DNA from: DATGKR01 sp035294565
GTDB taxonomy: Bacteria > Actinomycetota > Acidimicrobiia > Acidimicrobiales > Palsa-688
Length of the DNA stretch: 33,267 bases
Direction: 5' to 3'
Assembly: GCA_035294565.1 (NCBI GenBank)
Contig: DATGKR010000184.1
Location: 1 to 33,267 of the forward strand
Shown: positions 1 to 7,454 of the stretch, piece after piece
Layout of the letters: each line of letters opens with the position of its first letter
Numbering within the stretch: the first letter of the stretch is position 1
The notes under the pieces: model-generated
Seen by the model: only the letters and a program-made list of their open reading frames with translations
The model's database searches: none
What the model was told of the DNA's origin: nothing
Position numbers and translations under genes: made by a program

Positions 1-4
1 CCCC

Positions 5-51
5 ACCAACACACGCCCCCACCCACACACGCCCCCACCCACACACGCCCC
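5..51. repeat. 16-bp tandem repeat, three copies
   Basis: The unit ACCCACACACGCCCCC begins at 5, 21 and 37. The first copy has one mismatch (accaacacacg) and the last is cut short by 'ccccgg'. The track is strongly C-rich on the + strand and contains no convincing ORF. It looks like a minisatellite-like spacer near the window edge; function is unknown and the repeat may extend upstream of the window. Confidence 0.85.
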
Positions 52-153
52 GGCACACCAAGCCGGCCCCAGCACCCAAGAAAGCCCCCCGGCAACCCCG
101 CCCCCGCCGGGGGACAGGGGGACTGAGCTGAAGCTGTCGCAGAACCCACGGGA

Positions 154-231
154 GGAGAAGGGGGCGGCTCGTCTTCGACAGGCCCGGTCTGCGCTCGGGC
201 CTGTCGGACTTCACGAGCCGCCGCCTTCTCC
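154..231. repeat. Long imperfect palindrome, about 33-36 nt per arm
   Basis: The left arm (154-186) and right arm (196-231) are reverse complements apart from one G/C mismatch and a 3-4 nt bulge. Paired blocks are GGAGAAGG, GGCGGCTCGT and CGACAGGCCCG. The loop is the 9 nt at 187-195. A transcript would fold into one very stable stem. No T-tract follows on either strand. Possible roles are a terminator for the unseen upstream gene, a structured RNA or leader element, or a palindromic dispersed element. No second copy is seen in this window. Confidence 0.75.
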
Positions 232-384
232 CACCCGGAAATAGCTTCCGAGAGCAACCGGGCCGGCCCGATTCCGGTGGGTGGGACGTCGGCCGCAGGA
301 CTGGCGGCATCGACCGGAAAACTTGTGTAGGCCGAAGGTAGAACGGGCTCCCGGCCCTCGAAGGGGCCGCGGGGGGAAGTCGCC

Positions 385-393
385 GGGAGGTGA
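385..393 (+). promoter_or_regulatory. Strong Shine-Dalgarno that sets the permease start
   Basis: GGGAGGTGA lies 5 nt before the GTG at 399, with GGAGG 8 nt away. An in-frame GTG at 390 overlaps this sequence and therefore has no ribosome binding site of its own, so 399 is the better start. Confidence 0.75.
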
Positions 394-398
394 ACAAC

Positions 399-2360
399 GT
401 GGACGCGTTCATCGGCTACACCATCGCGGGCATCGCCACCGGCGCGATCTACGCCATCGCGGCCACCGGCCTCGTGGTCACCTACACCACCTCCGGGGTG
501 TTCAACTTCGCCCACGGCGCCACCGGCATGCTGATGGCCTTCCTCTACTGGCAGCTTCGCGTCCACGAGCACTGGTCGGGTCCCGCCGCGCTCGTGGCCG
601 TCCTGGTCGTCGCCGCCCCGCTGTACGGGATCCTCACCGAGAGGGTGCTCATCCGTCCCCTCGACCCGAGCGACACGGGCAGCACCCTGGTGGTGACGAT
701 CGGGCTCTTGGTCATGTCCCTCGGCGTCGCCTACACGGTGTGGCCGGTCAGCGTCGACCGCGTCCTGCTCCCCTTCTTCGGCACCGGGGCCTTCGTCACC
801 ATCTTCGGCAACCGCATCCCCTACCAGGAGCTGATCACCATCGGGCTGGCCCTGGCCGTGGCCGTGGGGCTCAGGTTCCTCTTCTTCCAGACGCGTACCG
901 GCGTCGCCATGCGCGGCGTCGTCGACGACCGGCCGTTGATGGCGCTCAACGGGGGGCGGCCCAGCCGTCTGAGCGCCCTCTCCTGGGCGATCGGCGCGTC
1001 CCTGGCGGGCATAGCCGGCATCCTGCAGTCCGGGCAGGCCGGCGGCCTGCAGGTCCTCGACCTCACCTTCCTCGTGGTCAACGCCTACGCCGCCGCCCTG
1101 CTCGGCCGCCTGAAGAGCCTGCCGCTCACCTTCGCCGGGGCCATCGCGCTCGGGCTGCTCACCCAGTACGTCACCGGCTACATCACCCTCAGCGGCTACC
1201 TGTCCAACCTCAAGCCGGTGCTGCCCACGCTGTTCCTCTTCGCCATCCTGCTCGTCCTGCCCCCCGTCCGCCTCCGCGCCGGCAGCGCCCGGGTCACCCC
1301 GGCGCTGCGGGTACCAGGGCTGACCCGAAGCGTTCTGAGCGCCGGTGCCTTCCTCGCCGCGGTTGCCATAGGCGAGCAGTTCCTGCACGGAAGCGTGACC
1401 ATCGGCCAGTTGAGCGAGGGCGTGGCGGTGGGGATCGTCGGTTTGTCGGTCGTCCTGCTCACCGGCTACGGCGGCCAGATATCCCTTGCCCAGTACGCCT
1501 TCATGGGCTTCGGGGCCTGGCTGTTCGGGGCGCTGTCCCCCGGCGGGAGCATCCTCGGTCTCCTCGGCGTGGCCGCCCTGTCGGCGCTCCTCGGGGCGAT
1601 CGTCGCCCTGCCCACCCTGCGCCTCCGCGGCCTGTACCTGGCGCTGTCCACGCTGGCCTTCGCCGAGCTCGCGTACTTCCTCTTCTTCTCCCAGACGTCG
1701 GTCATGGGGGCGACGGACCGCACGGTTCCCCGGGTCCACCTCGGCTTCGTGTCCCTGGCCGGCGCCAAGGCGGAGCTGTTCTTCGAGTGCGCCGTCTTCG
1801 CCGTCTTCGCCGTCGGGCTGCTGGCCGTGCGCCGCGGATCCATCGGACGCCTGCTGATGGCGACCAGGGACTCCTCGGCGGCGTGCGCCACCCTGGGAGG
1901 CAACCTGAACCTCGTCAAGCTGCTCCTCTTCGCCGCCTCGTCCGCCATCGCCGGGGTGGGCGGGGCGCTGTGGGGCGGGGTCGAGCGGGAGGTGACCAGC
2001 CTCAACTTCGAGTACCAGCTGGGCCTGTCGCTGGTGCTCATCGTCTACATCTGGGGCGTCGCCTCGCCGTCCGGGGCGCTGCTCGGCGGCCTGGCGCTGA
2101 GCTGGCTGTTCCCCCTCGTCGCCGGCCACCTCTCGTACCGGTGGTCGCAGGTGGGCCTGATCCTCACCGGGTTCGGGGCGATGAGCATCGGGCGCAACCC
2201 CAACGGCGCCATCGGCCAAATTTCCGAACGCTGGGAGCGGCTCCGCTCGGCGCGCCCGGAACTGCGCCCGCCCCGGTTCCGGCCGGCCGCAGCCCCCCGA
2301 GCACCGGGTCCTGCAGAAGGAGGGGAGGTGCCGACCCTTGTCACTGCTTCAGACCGATGA
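399..2360 (+). CDS. Fused LivH-LivM-type ABC transporter permease
   Basis: Membrane permease of a branched-chain amino acid/amide-type (HAAT) ABC importer, 653 aa. The N-terminal half (about 1-285) is a LivH-like domain, including the family-like stretch GVFNFAHGATGMLMA. The C-terminal half (about 310-600) is LivM-like, with the typical GQISLAQYAFMGFGA motif. LivH and LivM are usually separate proteins of about 300 aa each, so this is a natural fusion supplying both halves of the channel; such fusions are known in actinobacteria. The last 50 or so residues are Arg/Pro-rich and probably cytoplasmic. The end overlaps livG by 23 nt, which predicts translational coupling. The substrate cannot be told from sequence: leucine-type amino acids, amides, urea and aromatics are all carried by this family. 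Confidence 0.92.
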   Translation: MDAFIGYTIAGIATGAIYAIAATGLVVTYTTSGVFNFAHGATGMLMAFLYWQLRVHEHWSGPAALVAVLVVAAPLYGILTERVLIRPLDPSDTGSTLVVTIGLLVMSLGVAYTVWPVSVDRVLLPFFGTGAFVTIFGNRIPYQELITIGLALAVAVGLRFLFFQTRTGVAMRGVVDDRPLMALNGGRPSRLSALSWAIGASLAGIAGILQSGQAGGLQVLDLTFLVVNAYAAALLGRLKSLPLTFAGAIALGLLTQYVTGYITLSGYLSNLKPVLPTLFLFAILLVLPPVRLRAGSARVTPALRVPGLTRSVLSAGAFLAAVAIGEQFLHGSVTIGQLSEGVAVGIVGLSVVLLTGYGGQISLAQYAFMGFGAWLFGALSPGGSILGLLGVAALSALLGAIVALPTLRLRGLYLALSTLAFAELAYFLFFSQTSVMGATDRTVPRVHLGFVSLAGAKAELFFECAVFAVFAVGLLAVRRGSIGRLLMATRDSSAACATLGGNLNLVKLLLFAASSAIAGVGGALWGGVEREVTSLNFEYQLGLSLVLIVYIWGVASPSGALLGGLALSWLFPLVAGHLSYRWSQVGLILTGFGAMSIGRNPNGAIGQISERWERLRSARPELRPPRFRPAAAPRAPGPAEGGEVPTLVTASDR

Positions 2361-3081
2361 CGTGGCGGTCCGCTTCGGAGGGGTGATGGCCCTCGCCGGC
2401 GTGACCCTCCAAGCGCGGGCCGGCGTGGTCACCGGGCTCATCGGTCCGAACGGGGCTGGCAAGACCACCTTGTTCAACGTGGTCAGCGGCCTGCAGGCGC
2501 CGACACGCGGGAAGGTGTTCCTCGACGGCAAAGACGTGACGAGAAAACCGGTGCACCACCGCGCCCGGCTCGGGCTGGCACGCACCTTCCAGCGCCTCGA
2601 GATCTTCGGGTCGCTCTCCGTACGCGACAACGTCAGGGTCGCCTGTGAGATCCGCCGCCGCTACACCCGCACCCGCCGCGACGCCGACGAGGTCACCCGC
2701 TCGCTCCTCGAGCTCACCGGGATCGCCCACCTCGCCGACCAGCGGGCCGACACGCTCTCCACCGGCCAGGCGCGCCTGACGGAGCTGGCCAGGGCCCTCG
2801 CCACCGAGCCTCGCCTGCTTCTCCTCGACGAGCCCGGCTCGGGGCTCGACTCGGCGGAGTCGGAGGAGTTCGGACAGATCCTCGTCGACCTGGCCGCTGA
2901 AGGGCTCGGCATCTTGATGGTCGAACACGACATGGAGCTAGTCATGAGAGTGTGCGGCCACATATACGTGCTCGACTTCGGGGAGCTGATCGCCGAGGGG
3001 CCTCCGGAGGCGATCCGCGCCGACAAGCGAGTGCAGGCCGCCTACCTGGGCGACGAGGAGCTCCAGGCGGCCGGGCGATGA
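2338..3081 (+). CDS. livG: LivG-like ABC transporter ATP-binding protein
   Basis: Cytoplasmic ATPase that powers the adjacent permease, 247 aa, normal for LivG. The Walker A motif GPNGAGKT is at 36-43. The signature region reads LSTGQARLTELARAL (family form is usually LSxGQ or LPYGQ), and Walker B follows as LLLLDEPGSGLD. An H-loop is seen in MVEHDM. Start is TTG at 2338, chosen because GGAGGTG at 2324-2330 sits at proper spacing and the protein begins in register with the family. It overlaps the permease end and itself overlaps livF by ATGA, so the genes form one operon. Confidence 0.93.
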   Translation: MSLLQTDDVAVRFGGVMALAGVTLQARAGVVTGLIGPNGAGKTTLFNVVSGLQAPTRGKVFLDGKDVTRKPVHHRARLGLARTFQRLEIFGSLSVRDNVRVACEIRRRYTRTRRDADEVTRSLLELTGIAHLADQRADTLSTGQARLTELARALATEPRLLLLDEPGSGLDSAESEEFGQILVDLAAEGLGILMVEHDMELVMRVCGHIYVLDFGELIAEGPPEAIRADKRVQAAYLGDEELQAAGR

Positions 3082-3806
3082 CCCTCACGGCCACGCGAGC
3101 GGCGGCCCTGGAGCTGATCGAGCTTCGGGCCTCCTACGGCAGGATCGAGGTGGTCCACGGCGTGAACCTGACGGTGCCCGCTGGCAGCATCGTCGCCGTC
3201 CTCGGCCCCAACGGCGCCGGCAAGACGACCACTCTCAAGGTTGTGGACGGTCGCCACCGGGCGGCCTCCGGCTGCGTGCACATAGCCGGCCACCACATGA
3301 ACGACGCTTCCGCCGACAGCCTCGCCCGAGCAGGCGTGTGCTCCATACCCGAGGGGAGGGGGATCTTCCCGAACCTCACCGTCGCCGAGAACCTCTGGCT
3401 GATGACCCAGGCGAGCCCCGAGCTCAGCTTCCGCGAGGTGCAGGAGAGGGCCTACACCCGCTTCCCGATACTCGGCCAGCGGCGCAAGCAGCTCGCCGGG
3501 ACGCTGTCGGGCGGCCAGCAGCAGATGCTGGCCATGTCCAGGGCCGTGGTCGGCGACCCGGCGCTGCTGCTCGTCGACGAGCTGTCGATGGGGCTGGCCC
3601 CGCTGGTCGTCCGGGAGCTCTACGAGGTGCTGGGCCAGCTTTCCGGCGAAGGCATGTCGGTTCTGCTCGTCGAGCAGTTCGCCCGCACAGCCCTGGCCAT
3701 CGCCGACTTCGCCGCCGTCATGGTCCACGGCGAGATCATCGCCGTCGGCCAGCCCGCCGACCTCGACGACGCCGTCGCGTCGGCCTACATGGGGTCCTCC
3801 CGATGA
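3078..3806 (+). CDS. livF: LivF-like ABC transporter ATP-binding protein
   Basis: Second ATPase of the HAAT transporter, 242 aa. Walker A GPNGAGKT is at 43-50, followed by the LivF-type IPEGRGIFPNLTVAENL block, the LSGGQQQMLAMSRA signature and the LLLVDELSMGLAP Walker B. Walker B ends in DEL rather than DEP, which is common in LivF. Start ATG at 3078 overlaps the livG stop (ATGA); an upstream in-frame start at 2952 would lie deep inside livG and is rejected. The stop overlaps the next ATG, again as ATGA. Confidence 0.94.
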   Translation: MTLTATRAAALELIELRASYGRIEVVHGVNLTVPAGSIVAVLGPNGAGKTTTLKVVDGRHRAASGCVHIAGHHMNDASADSLARAGVCSIPEGRGIFPNLTVAENLWLMTQASPELSFREVQERAYTRFPILGQRRKQLAGTLSGGQQQMLAMSRAVVGDPALLLVDELSMGLAPLVVRELYEVLGQLSGEGMSVLLVEQFARTALAIADFAAVMVHGEIIAVGQPADLDDAVASAYMGSSR

Positions 3807-5245
3807 CCAGGACGGTCGTTCGGGTGGCCGCGGCCGCCGCGGTCGGACTCGTGGCCCTCCTCGCAGGCGGGCCCGCGCGGGCCGGCAGCCCAGCCCCCCC
3901 GGCGCTCGGCGGCTACAACGTCAGCGCCGACGGCAACGCCGTCGACATCCTCGTCGACAACGCCACCGGCCTCGCCGGTGTGCACCCCCTGAGCGAAGCC
4001 GACTTCCCAGAAGCCGAGTCCACCTTCGAGACCGGACCGTTCGGGTCGGGCCTGGCCACGGTGTTCTGGCCCGGGGGTCCCGCCGCCGACTTCAGCGCGC
4101 TCGCCCCCGAGGTGGGCTTCCCGCCGTCGTCCGAGCCTCTCTACTCCAAGCTCTACGACCCGGTGCGGGCCAGCGCTGAGTACCCCGCCGGGCCGGACAG
4201 CTCCAGCTACCCGCCGGGCGGCCCACCCGACGCGTTCGTGATGCACGCCCAAGCCGGTCCGACCGGGGTCACCTCGACCGCCGCACTCGTCGACCAGCAG
4301 TCGACCGCCTCGATACTCGCGTTCACCGAGGCGAAGGGGACCAGCTCGGCAGACGCGACCACCCAGGCGGTTGCCACCTCGTCGAGCGCGCTGGCCGGCG
4401 TCAAGCTGTTGGGGGGTCTGATCGACATCGGCTCGATCACCAGCACCGCCAAAGCGTCGAGCGACGGCTCCGACCCGCCCACCGGCTCCGCAGCGACGCA
4501 CATCAGCGGGGTGACCGTCCTCGGCCAGCCGGCCAGCATCGGCTCGGACGGCCTGACCCTCCCCGACTTCGCCTCCAGCCTCGGCCCGGTCGTCGGCCCG
4601 ATCGTCCAGAACGCGATCAGCCAGACGATCAGCGGGCTCGGCCTGACCGTCACCGAGTTCCCCTCGACGGTCGGTGCCGACGGGGAGGCCTACGACGCGA
4701 CGTCCGGCGGGGTGTCGATCAGGATCGTGCCGCCCTCCTCGGCTGCGCCGCTGCTGGAGCAGGCCGGAGAGCAGCTGGCGCCGTTCTTCCCTGCCCAGGC
4801 GGCCATCGTCCCCACCCTCCCCGGGATCCTCCAGGGCATGACGATGACGATAACGCTGGGCCGCGCCACGGCTTCGAGCGACGCGTCGCCGCCGTTCAGC
4901 TTCGCCTTCAACCCCTCGGGCACCCCCGCCGCCGGCTCGGGGGGGACGACCGGAACCGCCGCCTCGGCGCCCTCCTCGGCCCCACCGGCCGGGGGCGGGG
5001 CCTCCCCCGGCGTCTCGCTGCCAGTGGCGGCCGGCGCCTCCACGCCCCTCGCGACGTCGACCGGAACGGCCGGGGGTGTCGGCCCAGCGGTCCTGGTCTC
5101 CTTCAGTCCCCTGGGGGCGACCGCTGTCGCCCTCGGCGTCGCCGTCGCCGCGCTGGTCGGCTACGCCCTGTTCCGTTTCGCCCGGCTGGCCCTCGCCAGA
5201 GACGCGACATCCGCGTGCCCGATAGCACAACAGGAAGGCCCATGA
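3803..5245 (+). CDS. Uncharacterised exported Ser/Ala/Gly-rich protein with C-terminal anchor
   Basis: A 480-aa protein not recognised with certainty. It begins with a signal peptide (MTRTVVRV, hydrophobic Ala/Leu core, ARA-G cleavage-like site near 27). A long extracytoplasmic body follows, rich in Ser, Thr, Ala and Gly, with a stretch resembling actinobacterial surface proteins (ISGVTVLGQPASIGSDGLTL, about 230-250). A low-complexity Gly/Ser/Pro/Thr linker leads to one hydrophobic segment (about 430-455) and a short basic tail. This is the layout of a surface protein with a C-terminal membrane anchor and no LPXTG. It starts by ATGA overlap with livF and ends by ATGA overlap with the next gene, so it is made with the transporter. 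A role in presenting substrate or supporting uptake across the envelope is inference. Confidence 0.8.
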   Translation: MTRTVVRVAAAAAVGLVALLAGGPARAGSPAPPALGGYNVSADGNAVDILVDNATGLAGVHPLSEADFPEAESTFETGPFGSGLATVFWPGGPAADFSALAPEVGFPPSSEPLYSKLYDPVRASAEYPAGPDSSSYPPGGPPDAFVMHAQAGPTGVTSTAALVDQQSTASILAFTEAKGTSSADATTQAVATSSSALAGVKLLGGLIDIGSITSTAKASSDGSDPPTGSAATHISGVTVLGQPASIGSDGLTLPDFASSLGPVVGPIVQNAISQTISGLGLTVTEFPSTVGADGEAYDATSGGVSIRIVPPSSAAPLLEQAGEQLAPFFPAQAAIVPTLPGILQGMTMTITLGRATASSDASPPFSFAFNPSGTPAAGSGGTTGTAASAPSSAPPAGGGASPGVSLPVAAGASTPLATSTGTAGGVGPAVLVSFSPLGATAVALGVAVAALVGYALFRFARLALARDATSACPIAQQEGP

Positions 5246-5895
5246 CAGCCACATCAACCGCCGGCGATCCGCCCGTCCGCCCGGCCCCCGACCGGCACTC
5301 GGCTCTGTCGGTGGCCGTCGCCCGCATAAGGACGGGCGGCGGCCAGGCGCTCCCCGTGGAGCAGATCCTCCTCGCGGCCGGCGCCGTGCTCATACCCCTC
5401 GGCCTGGTGCTCGTCCTGCTCGGCTGGGACGGTGCCGCCCACAATGGCCGGCCCTATTCGCAGATGAGCTACCTGATCTCCGGTGGCCTGCTCGGCCTGG
5501 GGCTGACCGCGGTCGGCTGCTTCATGTACTTCGGCTACTGGCTCAGCCGCCTGCTCGGCGAGTCCCGCCGCCAGGCCGACGCCGCGCAGCAGTCCCTCCG
5601 CCGGATCGAGGAGCTCCTGGAGGCGTCGCTCGCCTCCGGCACCGCCATGCTGGTGGGGCCAACGGCTGTGGGGCGCAACGGCAGCGCCCGCGGGTCGCGA
5701 CGACGGGCGGCGTCACCCGGCGAGCCGACGGGCGAGGTTCCCGTCCCGTTGCTGCTGGCCACTCCGAAAGGCACCCTCCTTCACCGCCGGGACTGCCCGG
5801 TGGTGGCCAAACGTGAGGACGTCCGCCGCGTGCCGGCGGGCACCGAGGGATACCGGTACTGCACCATGTGCGGCGCCTCAGGAGTTTTCGCGTGA
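5242..5895 (+). CDS. Uncharacterised two-TM protein with C-terminal Cys/His motif
   Basis: A 217-aa protein of unknown function. Two hydrophobic segments lie at about 38-62 and 75-100. A charged, probably coiled-coil stretch follows (ESRRQADAAQQSLRRIEELL), then an Arg/Gly/Ser-rich linker. The last 45 residues carry HRRDCPVV and CTMCG, giving one His and three Cys spaced like a small metal site. Start ATG at 5242 is preferred over the upstream in-frame start at 5215 because it has AGGAAGG just before it and overlaps the preceding stop (ATGA). The stop overlaps the next GTG (GTGA). Co-expression with the transporter suggests an accessory or sensing role, which is inference. Confidence 0.78.
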   Translation: MTATSTAGDPPVRPAPDRHSALSVAVARIRTGGGQALPVEQILLAAGAVLIPLGLVLVLLGWDGAAHNGRPYSQMSYLISGGLLGLGLTAVGCFMYFGYWLSRLLGESRRQADAAQQSLRRIEELLEASLASGTAMLVGPTAVGRNGSARGSRRRAASPGEPTGEVPVPLLLATPKGTLLHRRDCPVVAKREDVRRVPAGTEGYRYCTMCGASGVFA

Positions 5896-7415
5896 CCAGG
5901 ATCGTCCGGAAAAAGTGGCGGGCCTCGATGGCCGCGGCCGGGGCTCTCACGCTCTTGCTCACCGGCTGCGGGGCGCGCCTGACCGCCGCCCAGGAAGCGG
6001 CGCTCAACGGTGCTGCAGGCTCGGCCGGCGGCGGGGGTGCCAGCGGGGGGCAGCTGCAGGCCGCCGGCAGCGGGGGCTCCACCCAGGCGGCGTCGTCGAA
6101 CACCGTGCCGGGGTTGGCGGCGGCCTCCGGCGGCGCCGAGAGCGGTCAGGCGTCCACATCCGCCAAGACGGGGACGGCCGCGTCCTCGTCGGGAGGCGGC
6201 GGGTCCTCGGGCGCTTCGACGGTCGCCCCTGCCGACGACCCCCTGGCCGGGCCAAACGGAAAGCTCTGCCCCGCCGGGGCGCCCAGCTCCGACCCGGGCG
6301 TGACCGCCAAGACCATCACCGTCGGCAACATCGCCACGATCAACGGACCCGTCCCCGGCCTCTTCGCCGGAGCCCGCTACGGCGCCGAGGCGGTGGCCGC
6401 CTACATCAACTCGATGGGCGGGCTGTGCGGCCGCCAGCTGGTCGTCGACTCCGCCGACGACCAGTTCGATCAGGCGACCGACCAGAACGAAGCTTCGAGC
6501 ATGGCGAGCCAGGTGCTCGCCTTCATGGGCTCCTTCTCCTTGCAGGACGCCGGCATACCCGCCGGGGCCCCCAACGTGCCCGACATCGGCGAGGCGCTGT
6601 CCTCGCAGCGTTTCGACTCCCCCATGAACTTCTCCCCCTCCCCGGAGGCTCCCGGCTACCAGACGAGCGCCTACCAGTGGTTCATCCAGAGCCCCGTCTA
6701 CCACGAGGCCACCCAGCACATGGCCCTGCTCGTGGAGAACACTCCGCAGACGGCGCAGACCGGAACGTGGGAGGAGTCGGCGCTCCAATCAGTCGGTTTC
6801 AAGTTCATCTTCGTCGACAAGACCCTCCAGCCGACCGACCCCACCTTCAACGGGGACGTGCAGAAGATGAAGGCGGCAGGCGTGCAGGGCGTGATCTTCC
6901 AGGCGACAGGCCAGATCACCGGCCAGCTCGCCAACGCCATGTACCAGGCCGGGATGAAGATCGTCCTCGGCAACTACTCTCCCGCCGCCTACGACCCCGC
7001 TTACCTGCAGAACGCCGGACCGGGCGCCGCCGGGACGATCCTCTCTCAGTCGATGGCCCTCTACGACGGCCAGGACGCCAACCAGGTCCCGATGGTCGCC
7101 ACCCTCGACCAGTGGTACGCGAGGGTGGACCCCGGCCAGGTGCCCGACGTGTACGCCGTCTACTCGTGGCTCGCCGGGCTTCTACTGGCCCAGGCGATCA
7201 ACACGACCGGCGCCCCGACTAGGGCGAACATAGTGGCGGGCATCAAGCAGATCGGACAGTTCAACGGCGACGGCCTCGTCGCCCCCGGTGACCCGGCCAC
7301 CAAGACGCCTCCCACCTGCTTCGTGCTGATAGACGTGAAGAACGGCCAGTTCGTCCGCGACCCCGCCACGCCCACCGGCTTCAAGTGCTCGCCGGCCGGC
7401 TACTACCACGCCTGA
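5892..7415 (+). CDS. ABC transporter substrate-binding lipoprotein (LivK-like)
   Basis: Extracytoplasmic solute receptor of the HAAT system, 507 aa. The N-terminus has a basic start, a hydrophobic core and the lipobox LTGC with Cys26 as the predicted lipidated residue. Residues about 35-120 form an unusually long Gly/Ala/Ser linker, longer than in typical LivK. The type-1 periplasmic-binding fold (Peripla_BP_6 type) begins at about ITVGNIATINGPVPGLFAGA and continues through LCGRQLVVDSADDQ and the ligand-domain segment GVIFQATGQITGQLANAMYQ. Start GTG at 5892 has AGGAG 7 nt upstream and overlaps the previous stop. Ligand specificity is not readable; the operon gives it its permease and both ATPases. 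Confidence 0.9.
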   Translation: MTRIVRKKWRASMAAAGALTLLLTGCGARLTAAQEAALNGAAGSAGGGGASGGQLQAAGSGGSTQAASSNTVPGLAAASGGAESGQASTSAKTGTAASSSGGGGSSGASTVAPADDPLAGPNGKLCPAGAPSSDPGVTAKTITVGNIATINGPVPGLFAGARYGAEAVAAYINSMGGLCGRQLVVDSADDQFDQATDQNEASSMASQVLAFMGSFSLQDAGIPAGAPNVPDIGEALSSQRFDSPMNFSPSPEAPGYQTSAYQWFIQSPVYHEATQHMALLVENTPQTAQTGTWEESALQSVGFKFIFVDKTLQPTDPTFNGDVQKMKAAGVQGVIFQATGQITGQLANAMYQAGMKIVLGNYSPAAYDPAYLQNAGPGAAGTILSQSMALYDGQDANQVPMVATLDQWYARVDPGQVPDVYAVYSWLAGLLLAQAINTTGAPTRANIVAGIKQIGQFNGDGLVAPGDPATKTPPTCFVLIDVKNGQFVRDPATPTGFKCSPAGYYHA

Positions 7416-7441
7416 ATCCGAGTCCGAGCCGCCCCCACGAC

Positions 7442-7447
7442 TAGCCT
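7442..7447 (+). promoter_or_regulatory. -10 box TAGCCT of a leaderless promoter
   Basis: TAGCCT ends 7 nt before the GTG at 7455. No Shine-Dalgarno is present, so transcription probably begins at or next to the start codon. Confidence 0.55.
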
Positions 7448-7454
7448 GCCGCGT

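Larger units (their letters stand above)
52..398. other. Gene-free leader upstream of the liv operon
   Basis: No credible coding frame is present. An ORF opening at 281 is only an out-of-frame shadow of the permease gene. The stretch holds a C5/G5 mini-hairpin near 101-115, the long palindrome at 154-231, and a perfect 6-bp hairpin at 352-369 (CGGCCC, loop TCGAAG, GGGCCG) close to the ribosome binding site. TAG-containing -10-like words occur at 328 and 339, but none has a convincing partner, so I do not call a promoter. Confidence 0.6.

Noticed and set aside
154..231. Tyrosine-recombinase or IS terminal inverted repeat
   Set aside because: No transposase or integrase lies near, no target-site duplication is seen, and the arms are separated by only a 9-nt loop.
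320..345. sigma-70-type promoter before the liv operon
   Set aside because: TAG-containing words exist but no hexamer fits TAnnnT with a reasonable -35 and spacing, so the liv promoter is left uncalled.
390..398. GTG at 390 as permease start
   Set aside because: It lies inside the Shine-Dalgarno sequence and has none of its own; GTG at 399 has ideal spacing.
281..2386. 701-aa open frame over the permease gene
   Set aside because: It is an Arg/Pro/His-rich frame-shifted shadow of the LivH-LivM gene, as expected in high-GC DNA; the real frame has clear membrane segments and family motifs.
3785..5257. 490-aa minus-strand frame opposite the anchored surface protein
   Set aside because: Gly/Arg-rich composition typical of a GC-driven antisense frame; the plus-strand protein has a signal peptide, an anchor and overlapping start and stop signals.
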